Below are positions 33,949-42,681 of a stretch of DNA of 64,000 nt, piece by piece. Both the position numbers and the translations under genes were made by a program. The first letter of the stretch is position 1, and each line of letters starts with the position of its first letter. This stretch comes from an uncultured Dysosmobacter sp. (GTDB lineage: Bacteria > Bacillota > Clostridia > Oscillospirales > Oscillospiraceae). Location: positions 186,001 through 250,000 of the forward strand of contig CANQPD010000002.1 of NCBI GenBank assembly GCA_947625655.1, in the 5' to 3' direction. The notes below the pieces were generated by a model that ran no database searches, was not told the DNA's origin, and saw only the letters and a program-made list of their open reading frames with translations.

Positions 33949-36183
33949 ATGCCGACCATCAAAGATATCGCCAGAGAGGCAGGCGTCTCTCACGGCACCG
34001 TCTCCAACGTCATCAACGGCCGGGGCAATGTCAGCGTGGAGAAGATCCGTCTGGTCTGGCAGGCGGCGGAAAAGCTGGGATACAAGGTCAATACCAAGGC
34101 CCAGAGCCTGCGGCAGGGCGGACGGGACAAGGCCATCGCCGTGCTGCTCCCCAGCATCGAGGACGAGCGGTATGCCGCCATGTACGAGGTGTTTCAAAGC
34201 GAGTTCGTGCAGCACGGCTATGCGGTCCAGCTCTACTCCACCCGCTCCCTGGAAACCACGGAAAAGGCATTGCTGACCGACGCGCTCAACGCCCGCGTGT
34301 GCGCTGTCATCAGCAGCTCCTGCCTGCCGGACGCCGTGACCTTTTACCGCGCCGGGGCCAAGGACCTGCCCATGGTGTTCCTCCAGCGGAGCGGCCCCGC
34401 CGCCAGGGATGTGATGTACGCCGGTTTCGACCCGGAGCAGGCCGGCCGGGACATCGCCCGCCAGCTTCAGCGTTTTGCCCCCGCCCGTGTGGGGGTCTTT
34501 ACCGATCACGCCGGACGGGGCGATACCGCCCTGTTTCTCCGGGGCTTCCGGTCTGTATACGGCGGGGAGGACGGCGCCGCCACCTTTTTGGACTGCCCGG
34601 ACCACCAAATCGAGCTGCGGGCCTTTGAGCTGTTTGAAACGGATCCGCCCTATGCATGCATCGTGTGCAGTGACCGGCGCCGGGAGGAGGCGGTCCGGGC
34701 GGCCTGCGCCTACGCCAGCCGCCGCCCCCTGCCGAAGCTGATCACCGTGGCCGCCCGCTCCGCCGTGACGGATCCCAATACCCCGGCCTACGAGCTGGAT
34801 CACAAGCGCCTGGCCCACAAGATCGTCAAGCGGCTGCTGGAGCGGCTGGAACAGGAAAAGCCCCTGCCGGGGCAGCTCTATCTGCCCAACAGCGGCTTCC
34901 GGGCCATGCCCGCGGCGCCGTGTCTGACAGAGCAGTGCCTGCGCATGCTGACGATGGCCTCCCCCTCCACCATGGCCCTCTCCCGCCTGCTGCCCCATTT
35001 GGAGAAAAGCACCGGCATCCACCTGGAGATGACCGTGCTGCCCTCCCTGCGGGATGTGTACGACGTGATCCAGACGCCGGCCCGCAGCCGGTATGACCTG
35101 ATCCGCATGGACGTGGCCTGGATGGACGAGCTGGCGGAGAATATCTTCCGCCCATTGGATGAGATCAGCTTTGACTGGGACGGCCTTCTTTCTTATGTAG
35201 TCCCTGAAATGCGGGAGAACTACACCTCCGCCCGGGGCATCCGGTACTGCGTCCCCTATGACCCCAGTACGCAGCTGCTGTTTTACCGGAAGGATTTGTT
35301 CACGGACCCCACCTACAAGCGGATGTTTTTTGAAATGTTCCGAAAGGAGCTGACCGTCCCCAAGACCTTTGCGGACTACAACCAGGTGGCCGGCTTTTTC
35401 ACCCGCAGCCGCAACGCCGCCTCCCCCATCCAGTATGGCTCCACAGTGGCTATCGGCAACGTGGTGGTGAGCCCCAGTGAGTTCATGCCCCGCCTCTTCG
35501 AGGCCGGCGGCCGCCTGCTGGACGAGCAGGGCCGCGTCACCCTGGACACCCCGGAGGCCCTGGCGGCCCTGCAGAATTACCAGGAGACTTACGCCTATTC
35601 CGACAGCACCGTGTACGATGTCTGGAAAAACGTGCTGGAGGGCTTTGCCGACGGCTCCGCCGCCATGACGGTGGTGTTCATCAACTACGCCTCCCATATC
35701 CTGAATCTGAAGATGTCCAGCATCGCCGGCAAGCTGGGCTTTTCCCAGGTCCCGGGCGGGATGCCGCTGCTGGGCGGCGGCGTGGTGGGCATCACCCGGG
35801 ACTGCGCCCATCCGGAGACCGCCTGCGCCTTTCTCTCCTGGCTGTATTCCGACCTGGTGGCGCCGGTATTCACCATGCTGGGCGGCCTGTCCCCCTGCAT
35901 CTCCGCCTACAGCAACCGGGACATCCATGAGAAATACCCCTGGCTGTCCGCCGCCCGCCGCAGCTTTTCCAGCGCCCAGCGCCGGGGGAGCAGTAATTAT
36001 TACAGCAATTTCAGCGAACTGCAGCTGGAGGATATTCTGGCCTCCCATATCCAGAAGGCGGTCCTGGGCGTCTGCTCCGCCAAGGAGGCCCTGCGGCAGG
36101 CCCAGGCCGACTGCGAAGCTCATTTTTCTCCCATATGCGACAGCTGGACGCATCTTCACCAGCAGGCCTCCATAAACATATAA
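33949..36183 (+). CDS. LacI-family regulator fused to an extracellular-type solute-binding domain
   Basis: 744 residues, twice the normal LacI length. Residues 1-55 are a LacI HTH with hinge (PTIKDIAREAGVSHGTVSNV, SVEKIRLVWQAAEKLGY). Residues ~60-310 are a periplasmic-binding-like sensor domain. From ~330 to the end is a second solute-binding domain of the SBP_bac_1 type (TGIHLEMTVLPSLRDVYDVI, IRYCVPYDPSTQLLFYRKDL, AAMTVVFINYASHIL, PLLGGGVVGITRDCAHPET). No signal peptide separates them, so the second domain acts inside the cell as an additional ligand sensor. It is divergent from the ABC transporter operon and probably regulates it. A strong terminator follows. Confidence 0.93.
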   Translation: MPTIKDIAREAGVSHGTVSNVINGRGNVSVEKIRLVWQAAEKLGYKVNTKAQSLRQGGRDKAIAVLLPSIEDERYAAMYEVFQSEFVQHGYAVQLYSTRSLETTEKALLTDALNARVCAVISSSCLPDAVTFYRAGAKDLPMVFLQRSGPAARDVMYAGFDPEQAGRDIARQLQRFAPARVGVFTDHAGRGDTALFLRGFRSVYGGEDGAATFLDCPDHQIELRAFELFETDPPYACIVCSDRRREEAVRAACAYASRRPLPKLITVAARSAVTDPNTPAYELDHKRLAHKIVKRLLERLEQEKPLPGQLYLPNSGFRAMPAAPCLTEQCLRMLTMASPSTMALSRLLPHLEKSTGIHLEMTVLPSLRDVYDVIQTPARSRYDLIRMDVAWMDELAENIFRPLDEISFDWDGLLSYVVPEMRENYTSARGIRYCVPYDPSTQLLFYRKDLFTDPTYKRMFFEMFRKELTVPKTFADYNQVAGFFTRSRNAASPIQYGSTVAIGNVVVSPSEFMPRLFEAGGRLLDEQGRVTLDTPEALAALQNYQETYAYSDSTVYDVWKNVLEGFADGSAAMTVVFINYASHILNLKMSSIAGKLGFSQVPGGMPLLGGGVVGITRDCAHPETACAFLSWLYSDLVAPVFTMLGGLSPCISAYSNRDIHEKYPWLSAARRSFSSAQRRGSSNYYSNFSELQLEDILASHIQKAVLGVCSAKEALRQAQADCEAHFSPICDSWTHLHQQASINI

Positions 36184-36187
36184 CAGC

Positions 36188-36219
36188 AAAACGCGGGGAG
36201 GTTTTTCCTCCCCGCGTTT
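36188..36219 (+). terminator. Terminator of the LacI-SBP fusion gene
   Basis: Stem arms AAACGCGGGGAGG/CCTCCCCGCGTTT with a five-T loop lie just after the stop codon. A-rich and T-rich flanks could also serve the converging minus-strand gene at 36229. Confidence 0.85.
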
Positions 36220-36228
36220 GATGATTCA

Positions 36229-36792
36229 TCATGCCGCTTGAAATAAACCAATTTCTGTCTGATCGATTTTTTCCCGGCGCGGCTTTTTCTGGAGCCGGAT
36301 ATTGTTTGCCCTGGTCTGAAGCTCCTGCGCCATGAATTTCAGCGTGGAGAACTCATCGTCCAGGCCGGCCAGCTCCTGGCGCAGTACCTGCTCATAGCGC
36401 CGCTTGGCGCCGTCGGCCTTGTCATAGCTGATGTTGGCCAGCTTCTCATAGTGATTGGTCTGCTGGTTCAGCGTCTCCTTCACCAGTTCCCGGGAGAGCA
36501 CGCTGGCCGTGCGCTTGTTGTCCCGGCAGTAGGCCAGATAGATATTGGTCTGCCCATTGGCCGTGACCGGGATGCGCTCCCGGATATCCCCGGTGGCGCC
36601 GCGGAAGGCGTCGGACACCGACAGGCGCTCCCCGCCGGAATAGGGGATGTCCATATCCTTGCACAGCTGAGAGAGCGCATTCTTCTCCACCAGAAGATTG
36701 GCCAGGGAGAAATAGAGGAATTTTCCCAGCATATGTTCCTTGTCGCCGCCTGCCGCCGCTGCGAAATCCTGCATATCAAATGTCTGATTCAT
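36229..36792 (-). CDS. Conserved-looking hypothetical protein, helical
   Basis: 187 residues, soluble, mostly helical. Visible segments are DKEHMLGKFLYFSLANLLVEK, NIYLAYCRDNKRTASVLSRE, and a coiled-coil-like DGAKRRYEQVLRQELAGLDDE. The end is very basic (LQKKPRREKID). I do not recognise the family. Its start overlaps the end of the frameshifted gene upstream by 17 bases, suggesting it is translated with it. Together with the DUF4317 gene it may form a three-gene unit. The function is unknown. Confidence 0.6.
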   Translation of the reverse strand: MNQTFDMQDFAAAAGGDKEHMLGKFLYFSLANLLVEKNALSQLCKDMDIPYSGGERLSVSDAFRGATGDIRERIPVTANGQTNIYLAYCRDNKRTASVLSRELVKETLNQQTNHYEKLANISYDKADGAKRRYEQVLRQELAGLDDEFSTLKFMAQELQTRANNIRLQKKPRREKIDQTEIGLFQAA

Positions 36793-37194
36793 AAAGTACC
36801 CCGTTCTTTTGAGCGATAAATGAATTTCGGGTGTGAACGGAATAGTGCGCTGTGGACATATCTTCCTGACCGTAAAGGATCAGGCCGCCGCAGATGCCTG
36901 GCTGACCGTTCCGAATTTCCCGGAAGAAAAAGCTGTACGGAAGGAAATCGTCATAGAACTGGACCAACTCCGATTCCTGCCATCGGAAGCTGTCCCGCAG
37001 GCACTTTGCCAGCTTCCGGCGCACCTGTTTGTCTCCAGCCGCCGCGCGGATATTTTTTCCGGCGCTGAACACCAGCCTGGGCGCTCCCGGCTGATGGCGC
37101 GGATGGCGTCGCGCACCTGCTTGTTGGTGTTCTGGTCCATGTCCATGTCCTCCACCACCTCGTTCACCCCCAGGGAGCGCAAGGCATCCTTCAA
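36776..37194 (-). pseudogene. Hypothetical gene split by a frameshift
   Basis: The first part, from a TTG near 37194, reads DALRSLGVNEVVEDMDMDQN and continues to RAISRERP. The second part, in another frame, begins LVFSAGKNIRAAAGDKQVRR and runs to a stop at 36776, including RWQESELVQFYDDFLPYSFF and LILYGQEDMSTAHYSVHT. One extra base near 37080 explains the break. No ATG is seen upstream, so the 5' end is unclear; homologous-looking sequence (LLDVPAHRSIGG) extends toward 37240. It may be a sequencing error or a true pseudogene. The product is unknown. Confidence 0.6.
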
Positions 37195-37255
37195 ACCGCC
37201 CAGGGCGTTGACGCCGCCGATGCTCCTGTGAGCCGGAACGTCCAGCAGCCGGCGG

Positions 37256-38395
37256 TCAGAGGTCCGCGCTGTTCGGAGCGGTCACCGGCAGCCCGTTGAC
37301 CTCCACATCCTCTTCCGCGGGGATCATGAGATACTTCCGGCCGTCGATGACCCGCATCTCCACCAGATAGCCAGCCTCCGGCGGAACGGAGATGGCGGCG
37401 GCCCCCGCCTTGACCTCAAAGCGGCTGGGGTCGATCAGATTGACGGGGTTCAGCGCGGCCCCCGGCCCAAACCGCTCCCCACACTGCTCCTGGAACGCCG
37501 CAGCCTGTTCCTCCGGAACGCCGCAGCTTTGGAGGATCTGGCCCACCTCCTGGACAGTCACTTCCAGCGGCTCCGGGCTCTTGCTCTCCTTGTGGGCCTC
37601 GATTTTCTCCCGCAGCTGCCCGTGGACTGCCTGCACGAGCTCCAGGCTGCAGTCCAGGGTGTCCCGCAGGGCCGACTCAAACGCCTCCCGCTGCTCCGCG
37701 GCGGACATGGGCGGGTCTGTATGAAATACGGCGTCGATAAATTCCTGGTGGAGCTCTCCCGATTTGCGGGAATAGAACAGGGCGTTATAGATGTTGGCCG
37801 CCCGGTCGTCAAAGGCGGGGAACAGGAAGCCCAGTTCCGGTGCGGAGACGGTCTGAGCGATGGAGCAGTGAAATTCGTTGTCGCCAGGGAAATACCCCAG
37901 CTGCACCTTGCCCGCCTTCACCGGGCATACGCAGCAGACGATATAGGAAAACACCTCGTCGGAGGCGTCCGCCTGCACCTCGTCATCCTTTCCCCGGCGG
38001 GGGACGTCGTATGCGTCATGGGCCAGCAGCAGTAAGTAGTTGTCATCCCCCATATCCAGCGCGTCAATAACCTTTTGGTAAAACGCCTGCCGGGCCCGCC
38101 CGTCCTTGAGCCCGGAGGCGCGCAGGGCGGAGAGGAGCCGGTGCTCCTCGCTGTCCATGACCTGCTGGGTGGAAAACACGATGTCGATCAGGTTCTTGCC
38201 CAGGGTGCCGGACAGGGCTTTTTTCAACAGCCCCAGATACTTTTCCGCCTCCTCCTGGGGCATCATGCCCAGGGATTCGTCCAGGTCGGAGACGATCTCA
38301 TGGCTGCTGTTGACAAAGCAGCCGTAAATGCGGCTGACGGCGCTTTTCTCCGGCCGCCAGCGGCGGCGCAGCTCCGCGATTTCTTTTTGATTCAT
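37256..38395 (-). CDS. DUF4317 domain protein
   Basis: 379 residues from ATG 38395, with GAGGAAC before the start. The opening MNQKEIAELRRRWRPEKSA and YGCFVNSSHEIVSDLDESLG, and the block ELGFLFPAFDDRAANIYNAL with SYIVCCVCPVK, are typical of the DUF4317 family of Firmicutes. No enzyme motif or membrane segment is visible. The family's function is not known. The stop codon lies just before the frameshifted hypothetical gene. Confidence 0.88.
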   Translation of the reverse strand: MNQKEIAELRRRWRPEKSAVSRIYGCFVNSSHEIVSDLDESLGMMPQEEAEKYLGLLKKALSGTLGKNLIDIVFSTQQVMDSEEHRLLSALRASGLKDGRARQAFYQKVIDALDMGDDNYLLLLAHDAYDVPRRGKDDEVQADASDEVFSYIVCCVCPVKAGKVQLGYFPGDNEFHCSIAQTVSAPELGFLFPAFDDRAANIYNALFYSRKSGELHQEFIDAVFHTDPPMSAAEQREAFESALRDTLDCSLELVQAVHGQLREKIEAHKESKSPEPLEVTVQEVGQILQSCGVPEEQAAAFQEQCGERFGPGAALNPVNLIDPSRFEVKAGAAAISVPPEAGYLVEMRVIDGRKYLMIPAEEDVEVNGLPVTAPNSADL

Positions 38396-38963
38396 AGGTT
38401 CCTCGCTTTCTGATGTTGCTTCCCGCCGCTTCCGAATATCCGAAGCGGCTGTGCTATGGACTTGCGTTCCCCATTGTAGCGGAAGCACGGGAAAAAAGCA
38501 ATTCCATCCATGGCCGGCCTAGTGTTTTTGGTAAACTGTCATACGGCACATCACAAAAAAAGCCGCCCTTGCGGGCGGCCATAACGAAACCCGCCGAAGC
38601 GGATTCCGGGATGTTTGGTTCGGGGAGCCCGCTTCCCGGCGGGCCCCCGGCAAAAAAGAGAGAGGAGAGAAAAGTGCTATCGTGTCGTCCTGTTGTCTTC
38701 CTGACGATACAAAGAATACCAGATCCAAAGGGGGAAGTGTTTGCCAAACTGAAAACACCGGATGAAGTTTTTGTGAATCCACTGCCTCTTTGCCGTCACA
38801 AACCAGCGGCCCTTCTCAAACCAGAGATACATCTGTCCAGAACTGAAATTCAGATAAACAGAAAGCGGCCCTTTACGCGGACAGCGACACCCTCCTGGAG
38901 GGCGGCGGGCTCCAGCCCACCTGGGTATACCGGTAGGAGCTTCCCTCAGACATCTCCAGCAAC
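38396..38963. other. Gap with a minus-strand terminator and decayed coding sequence
   Basis: No intact gene is seen. At 38562-38579 a GCCGCCC-TTGC-GGGCGGC stem has seven A residues on its left, an intrinsic terminator read on the minus strand, but no minus-strand gene precedes it. Between about 38865 and 38963 the plus strand encodes LYADSDTLLEGGGLQPTWVY in frame with the PucR-type gene downstream, interrupted by TAG near 38935. Confidence 0.5.
38562..38579 (-). terminator. Orphan intrinsic terminator
   Basis: Seven-base GC stem with TTGC loop, followed on the minus strand by TTTTTTT. It has the form of a strong terminator without an obvious upstream gene, which suggests that the gene it served has been deleted. 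Confidence 0.6.
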
Positions 38964-39836
38964 ATGACCCTGGTGGTCTTTTCAGAGGGCAGGCGCATCG
39001 AGCAGCCCCTTTGGAAGCAGACGGTGGAAGGTGTCCGCCTTGCCATGAACCTCTGGGGGAAGGAACACGACCACATTGCGGTCCTGGAGCTTGTCCGCGC
39101 CATCATCCAGGATGAGCCCATCAAAATGCGCCGTCTGGCGGATATTTACAGGATCGACGTAGCCGCGCTGAGCGACATGTGGATCCTCCATAACCAGGGC
39201 GGCGGATCACTGTCCCGCTGGCTCGGCGAGGTCAGGGCGCTTTCCAGCCAATACGCCAGTGTCAGCATCTGCGAGTGCTATGAGGGCGATATCCTGATCT
39301 TCCCCGTCGGCCCCAGTACGCTCCACCACGCGGACGCCTGGGCCCATGCGCTAGCGGACTTCTGCGGCGCGAACCAGATCCCGGCGGTGCTGACCAGGTG
39401 CCACGGCCTGCAGCAGACGTCTGATGTGAAGAACGCGTATCTGACGAACCAGGAATACGTGGCCGACGCCTCCGCCGTTTTTCCCAAGCGCAGATTTTTC
39501 ACGCTTCCGGAGATCCTGTTCGTGAAGGAGTGCCGGCAGGCGGCGGCAAGGGGAGAGAGCGGCATTGCGCCGTATATGTCCCTGCTGCAAAGGGTCTCTC
39601 CGGGACGGGACGGCGCGGACATCCTCGACACCTTGGCCGTCTATTTCCTGGACGAACGCTCCAATGTCACGGAAACCGCGGCGGCGCTCTTTGTCCATAA
39701 GAACACGGTCAAGTACCGCCTTCAGAAAACCAGCGACATCCTGGGCTTCCGGGCGGGCGATATGCCCAGCTCTCAGGAGCTGATGTATGCTTTGGGGCTC
39801 CGGCGGCTCCTCCATGCCGCCGGCCCTTCAGACTGA
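38964..39836 (+). CDS. PucR-family regulator, C-terminal half, probably 5'-degraded
   Basis: 290 residues from the first ATG. The C-terminal HTH_30 (NVTETAAALFVHKNTVKYRL) and central region (DILIFPVG, KRRFFTLPEILFVKECRQA) match PucR/CdaR-type activators of purine or allantoin use. The ATG has no ribosome binding site. Homologous-looking sequence continues upstream in the same frame through an in-frame TAG near 38935 and reaches a TGA near 38846. The N-terminal sensor domain is missing. It is followed by a permease fragment of the class such regulators often control. Confidence 0.7.
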   Translation: MTLVVFSEGRRIEQPLWKQTVEGVRLAMNLWGKEHDHIAVLELVRAIIQDEPIKMRRLADIYRIDVAALSDMWILHNQGGGSLSRWLGEVRALSSQYASVSICECYEGDILIFPVGPSTLHHADAWAHALADFCGANQIPAVLTRCHGLQQTSDVKNAYLTNQEYVADASAVFPKRRFFTLPEILFVKECRQAAARGESGIAPYMSLLQRVSPGRDGADILDTLAVYFLDERSNVTETAAALFVHKNTVKYRLQKTSDILGFRAGDMPSSQELMYALGLRRLLHAAGPSD

Positions 39837-39853
39837 TCAGGCAGCGCTTGATC

Positions 39854-39891
39854 AAACCGTCTCATTGTCCACATGGACAATGAGACGGTTT
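39854..39891 (+). terminator. Terminator of the PucR-type gene
   Basis: Perfect 18-base arms (AAACCGTCTCATTGTCCA and its complement) with a two-base gap, ending in TTTTC. Confidence 0.85.
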
Positions 39892-39994
39892 TCAACTTTA
39901 GCCGATTAAATAATGAAAATCTCCTTTCCCTATTTTACAATAAGACAACAAAATCGGCATTTGATGGCGCCGGTTCTGAAAGGAGAGCTGATTT

Positions 39995-40240
39995 ATGAAG
40001 AAAACATCAGGATTTGAGATCAAGGAACATGAGCGGCAAAGCTGGGGCTCCATCACCATGGTTTGGATCGGCTCCATGATCTGTGTACCCGCTTTGATGA
40101 TCGGCGGCATTCTGGGCTCCGGCTTTTCCCTGGGCATGTGCGCCCTGGCGATCATCGTCGGTTACGCTCTGGTCTGCGTATTCATGAGCCTTATCCGGCA
40201 GCGTAGACCCGGCTCTGGTCCACGGCGAAATTGTCAATAA
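39995..40240 (+). pseudogene. N-terminal fragment of an NCS1-type nucleobase permease
   Basis: After AAAGGAG and ATG the frame reads EIKEHERQSWGSITMVWIGS, then MICVPALMIGGILGSGFSLG and two membrane segments, typical of cytosine/purine permeases (CodB/NCS1). Homology stops at VFMSLI around 40193, where the sequence runs into the 3' end of a minus-strand lipoprotein esterase gene. Intact proteins have about 12 segments; fewer than two and a half remain. A deletion joined the two genes tail to tail. Confidence 0.8.
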
Positions 40241-40673
40241 AGTATTCCGTCAGTTCAATGGCCTGCCGGGCGGACTTCTCGCCCCAGTCGGTGAGCTGGG
40301 CGGAGACCACGATCATGTCCTCGTCCAGCTCCGTCCAGGCCCGGAAGCCCGTCCAGTTCAGGTTGCTGCCGGAGGAGTCCTCGCCAAACCACATCATGTC
40401 GTAGCCCGGCATGACCATCATCAGGGGATAGTCCCGGGTGCTGTCATAGCTCTCCGGGAGATCATAGCTGTAATGGATCTCTCCATCGGCGCCATCCAGG
40501 ATTTGTTCCGCGATCAGCCCGGTCTGAACCGTGGAGGCCGGCCGGCCTTCCGCCGCGTCCGGAGCCGCCTGCGGCAGATCTTCCGTGGCGGGGGCAGCCG
40601 CTCCACCCGATGTGCCCCCGCCGCAGGCGGACAGCAGCAGGCTTGCCGCCAGGACAAACGTCAGCAGATTCAC
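40191..40673 (-). pseudogene. Truncated lipoprotein esterase (alpha/beta hydrolase N-terminal part)
   Basis: From a GTG at 40673 the frame encodes a signal peptide with lipobox LLSAC, a linker rich in A and P, then IHYSYDLPESYDSTRDYPLM, GYDMMWFGEDSSGSNL and FAVDQSRVYAAG before a stop. The nucleophile elbow (GxSxGG) should follow RVYAAG and is absent, so no catalytic Ser remains. The break falls at the junction with the permease fragment. The protein would be exported but inactive. Confidence 0.75.
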
Positions 40674-40752
40674 ATGTTTCCCGCCTTTCACATGGATTCC
40701 TCCAAATGCGCGGGGAGTCACTGCCGGTCACGGCGCGCCCCCCGCGTCAGTT

Positions 40753-41427
40753 TCAATTGGCAAGTCCCAGGCCGCTGACCCAGTCCACAACATCCGCCTC
40801 GCTGACGCTGCTGCGGAACCGCTGGCCCTCCTGCCAGTCGCCGGTCCCCGCCAGCTCCGCCAGCAGCTCGCCGCTCTCCCCCAGGCCGGAGGAGGATGAG
40901 GTGCAGAAGGGGATGACCGTCTTGCCGGAAAAGTCGTTGGCGGCCACAAAGCTGCTGGTTGGCCAGGCGGCGATGCCCCACCAGATGGGGTAGCCGATGA
41001 ACACGGTGTCGTAGTCATCCCAGTTGTCCACGGCGGCGGACGTCAGCTCCACGGCCCGCAGGGACTCGTCGTCATGCTCCCGGCTGACCCGGCTGTCGGC
41101 GTCCGTCCAGTTCAGGTCGCCGGAGGTGTAGGGCTCCGCCGGGACGATCTCAAACAGGTCGCCGCCGGTGGCGTTTGCGATATACCCGGCCACGGCCTGG
41201 GTGCTGCCGGTGGCGGAGTAGTAGACCACCAGGGTCTTGCCGCCCCCGGTCTCCCCGGGAGCATCGGGCGCTTCGGGCTGAGCCGTCTCCGGCTGGGTAT
41301 TGGCCGGCTCCTGTGTCTCCTGGCTCTGGGCAGGCTGCTGGGTGTCCTGCTGACCGCCGCAGGCCGCCAGCGCGAAAAGCATCGTTCCAGCCAGTGCCAA
41401 AGCCAAAAACTGCTTGAAAGTTCTCAT
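40753..41427 (-). CDS. Flavodoxin-domain lipoprotein
   Basis: 224 residues from ATG 41427 (TGGAGG upstream). A signal peptide with lipobox LAAC then GG is followed by a ~45-residue linker rich in Q, P, E and T, then a flavodoxin domain: LVVYYSATGSTQAVAGYI (phosphate-binding loop) and FIGYPIWWGIAAWP with the aromatic FMN-stacking residues, and FCTSSSSGLGESG. It is predicted to be anchored outside the membrane with FMN. It lies in a cluster of reductases and hydrolases controlled by a LysR gene and probably carries electrons for extracytoplasmic redox chemistry. Confidence 0.9.
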   Translation of the reverse strand: MRTFKQFLALALAGTMLFALAACGGQQDTQQPAQSQETQEPANTQPETAQPEAPDAPGETGGGKTLVVYYSATGSTQAVAGYIANATGGDLFEIVPAEPYTSGDLNWTDADSRVSREHDDESLRAVELTSAAVDNWDDYDTVFIGYPIWWGIAAWPTSSFVAANDFSGKTVIPFCTSSSSGLGESGELLAELAGTGDWQEGQRFRSSVSEADVVDWVSGLGLAN

Positions 41428-41462
41428 TGATAGTGCCTCCAATCAAATGGGATGGGTTTCCC

Positions 41463-42596
41463 TTACTTCACGTTTTCCCGGATCCACGCCTCCACATGCT
41501 CCGCGATCACATCGTTGTTCAGCTCCTGGAACATGAAGTGGGAGTTGCCGGTAATGCCCTCGTCCGGCAGGTGTACGATGGTGCTGATGCCGCCGGCGGC
41601 GGTATACGCCTCGGTGAAGCTGTCGGCGCTGGAGGCCATCATGCCCCACATGGCGGCCGCCGGGACGTCGGTGAATTCCTCGCCGATATAGTCGCCGTAG
41701 TAGAAGGTGACCGGGATGTTCTTTTCCAGCAGGGCGTTGTAGTCCTCGCTGTCCACCATGGGAGCCATGCCCGGCTCGATGGCCACGATGGCGGCGATGT
41801 GGTCGGTGTACCGGGCGGTCTCCCAGCCGGGCATGCCGCCCTGGGAGTGGGTCACCAGGATGGAGTCCTTGCCGGTCTTCTCATAGACCTCGTCAATGGT
41901 GGCCGCCACGGCCTGGGCCACCACGGTGTTGTCGATGTTCTGGTCGCCGCCAGCGTTATCCATGCCGGTGTCCGGGGTCATCTGGCGGAAGAACTGGTCC
42001 AGCACGTCCTCCCCCTGGGGGAACTGGGAGCCCTCGTTGTAGGTAAATTCATCGTTGAGATAGGTGCCGATGCGGAACTGGGTGTACCAGGTCTGGTCGG
42101 AGGGCTCGGTGGTCATGGTGCCCGCCACGGAGGTCTGTCCGGCCTCGCCCCGGCGGGGCTGGTCGATGAGGAACACGCTGTGGCCCATCTTCAAAAACAG
42201 GTCGGACCAGCCCTCCCGGCCGTCCGGGGTGGTCATCCAGCCCATGCGGGACTGGCCGTAGCCGTGGAGGAACACCATGGGAAGGCCGGTGTCCTCCTCC
42301 GGGATCTGATAGAACACATTGGCGTGGTCCACATCGGAGGTGGAGCCCTCCCGGGATGTATAGTAGTTAGACACGTCAAAGGTGCCGTCAGAGGTGATGA
42401 CCGTACCGCCGGCGGAGAACATCCCCTGCTCGGCGATGACCAGGGCGTCAGAGCTGACGGCGGCGCCGGTCTCCTCCGCCGGGGCCGGATCGGTGTTTTG
42501 GGAAGTGTTGGCATTGCTGCTGCCGCAGCCGGCCAGCAGAGTCAGGCTCATGGCGGCGGTCAGCGCCAGAGCGGCAGCACGGTGAATTTTTTTCAT
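41463..42596 (-). CDS. Alpha/beta hydrolase lipoprotein
   Basis: 377 residues. Signal peptide with lipobox LLAGC. The alpha/beta hydrolase core shows the oxyanion region PMVFLHGYGQSRMGW, the nucleophile elbow VTHSQGGMPG and the C-terminal catalytic His in GNSHFMFQE. It is an exported esterase or lipase-like enzyme of unknown substrate. It lies between the flavodoxin lipoprotein and an aldo/keto reductase gene, all on the minus strand. Confidence 0.9.
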   Translation of the reverse strand: MKKIHRAAALALTAAMSLTLLAGCGSSNANTSQNTDPAPAEETGAAVSSDALVIAEQGMFSAGGTVITSDGTFDVSNYYTSREGSTSDVDHANVFYQIPEEDTGLPMVFLHGYGQSRMGWMTTPDGREGWSDLFLKMGHSVFLIDQPRRGEAGQTSVAGTMTTEPSDQTWYTQFRIGTYLNDEFTYNEGSQFPQGEDVLDQFFRQMTPDTGMDNAGGDQNIDNTVVAQAVAATIDEVYEKTGKDSILVTHSQGGMPGWETARYTDHIAAIVAIEPGMAPMVDSEDYNALLEKNIPVTFYYGDYIGEEFTDVPAAAMWGMMASSADSFTEAYTAAGGISTIVHLPDEGITGNSHFMFQELNNDVIAEHVEAWIRENVK

Positions 42597-42681
42597 GGCG
42601 ATTCTCCTTTGTTCAGTATAACCGGTGTCTCATCGTATGTCGAATACCTGTTTCGCAGGGGCATTCCATGCCCAAAAGGCA

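Noticed and set aside
33874..36189. A 771-codon minus-strand open frame
   Set aside because: It lies fully antisense to the LacI-SBP fusion gene, which has clear domains and a promoter; the antisense product has no domain.
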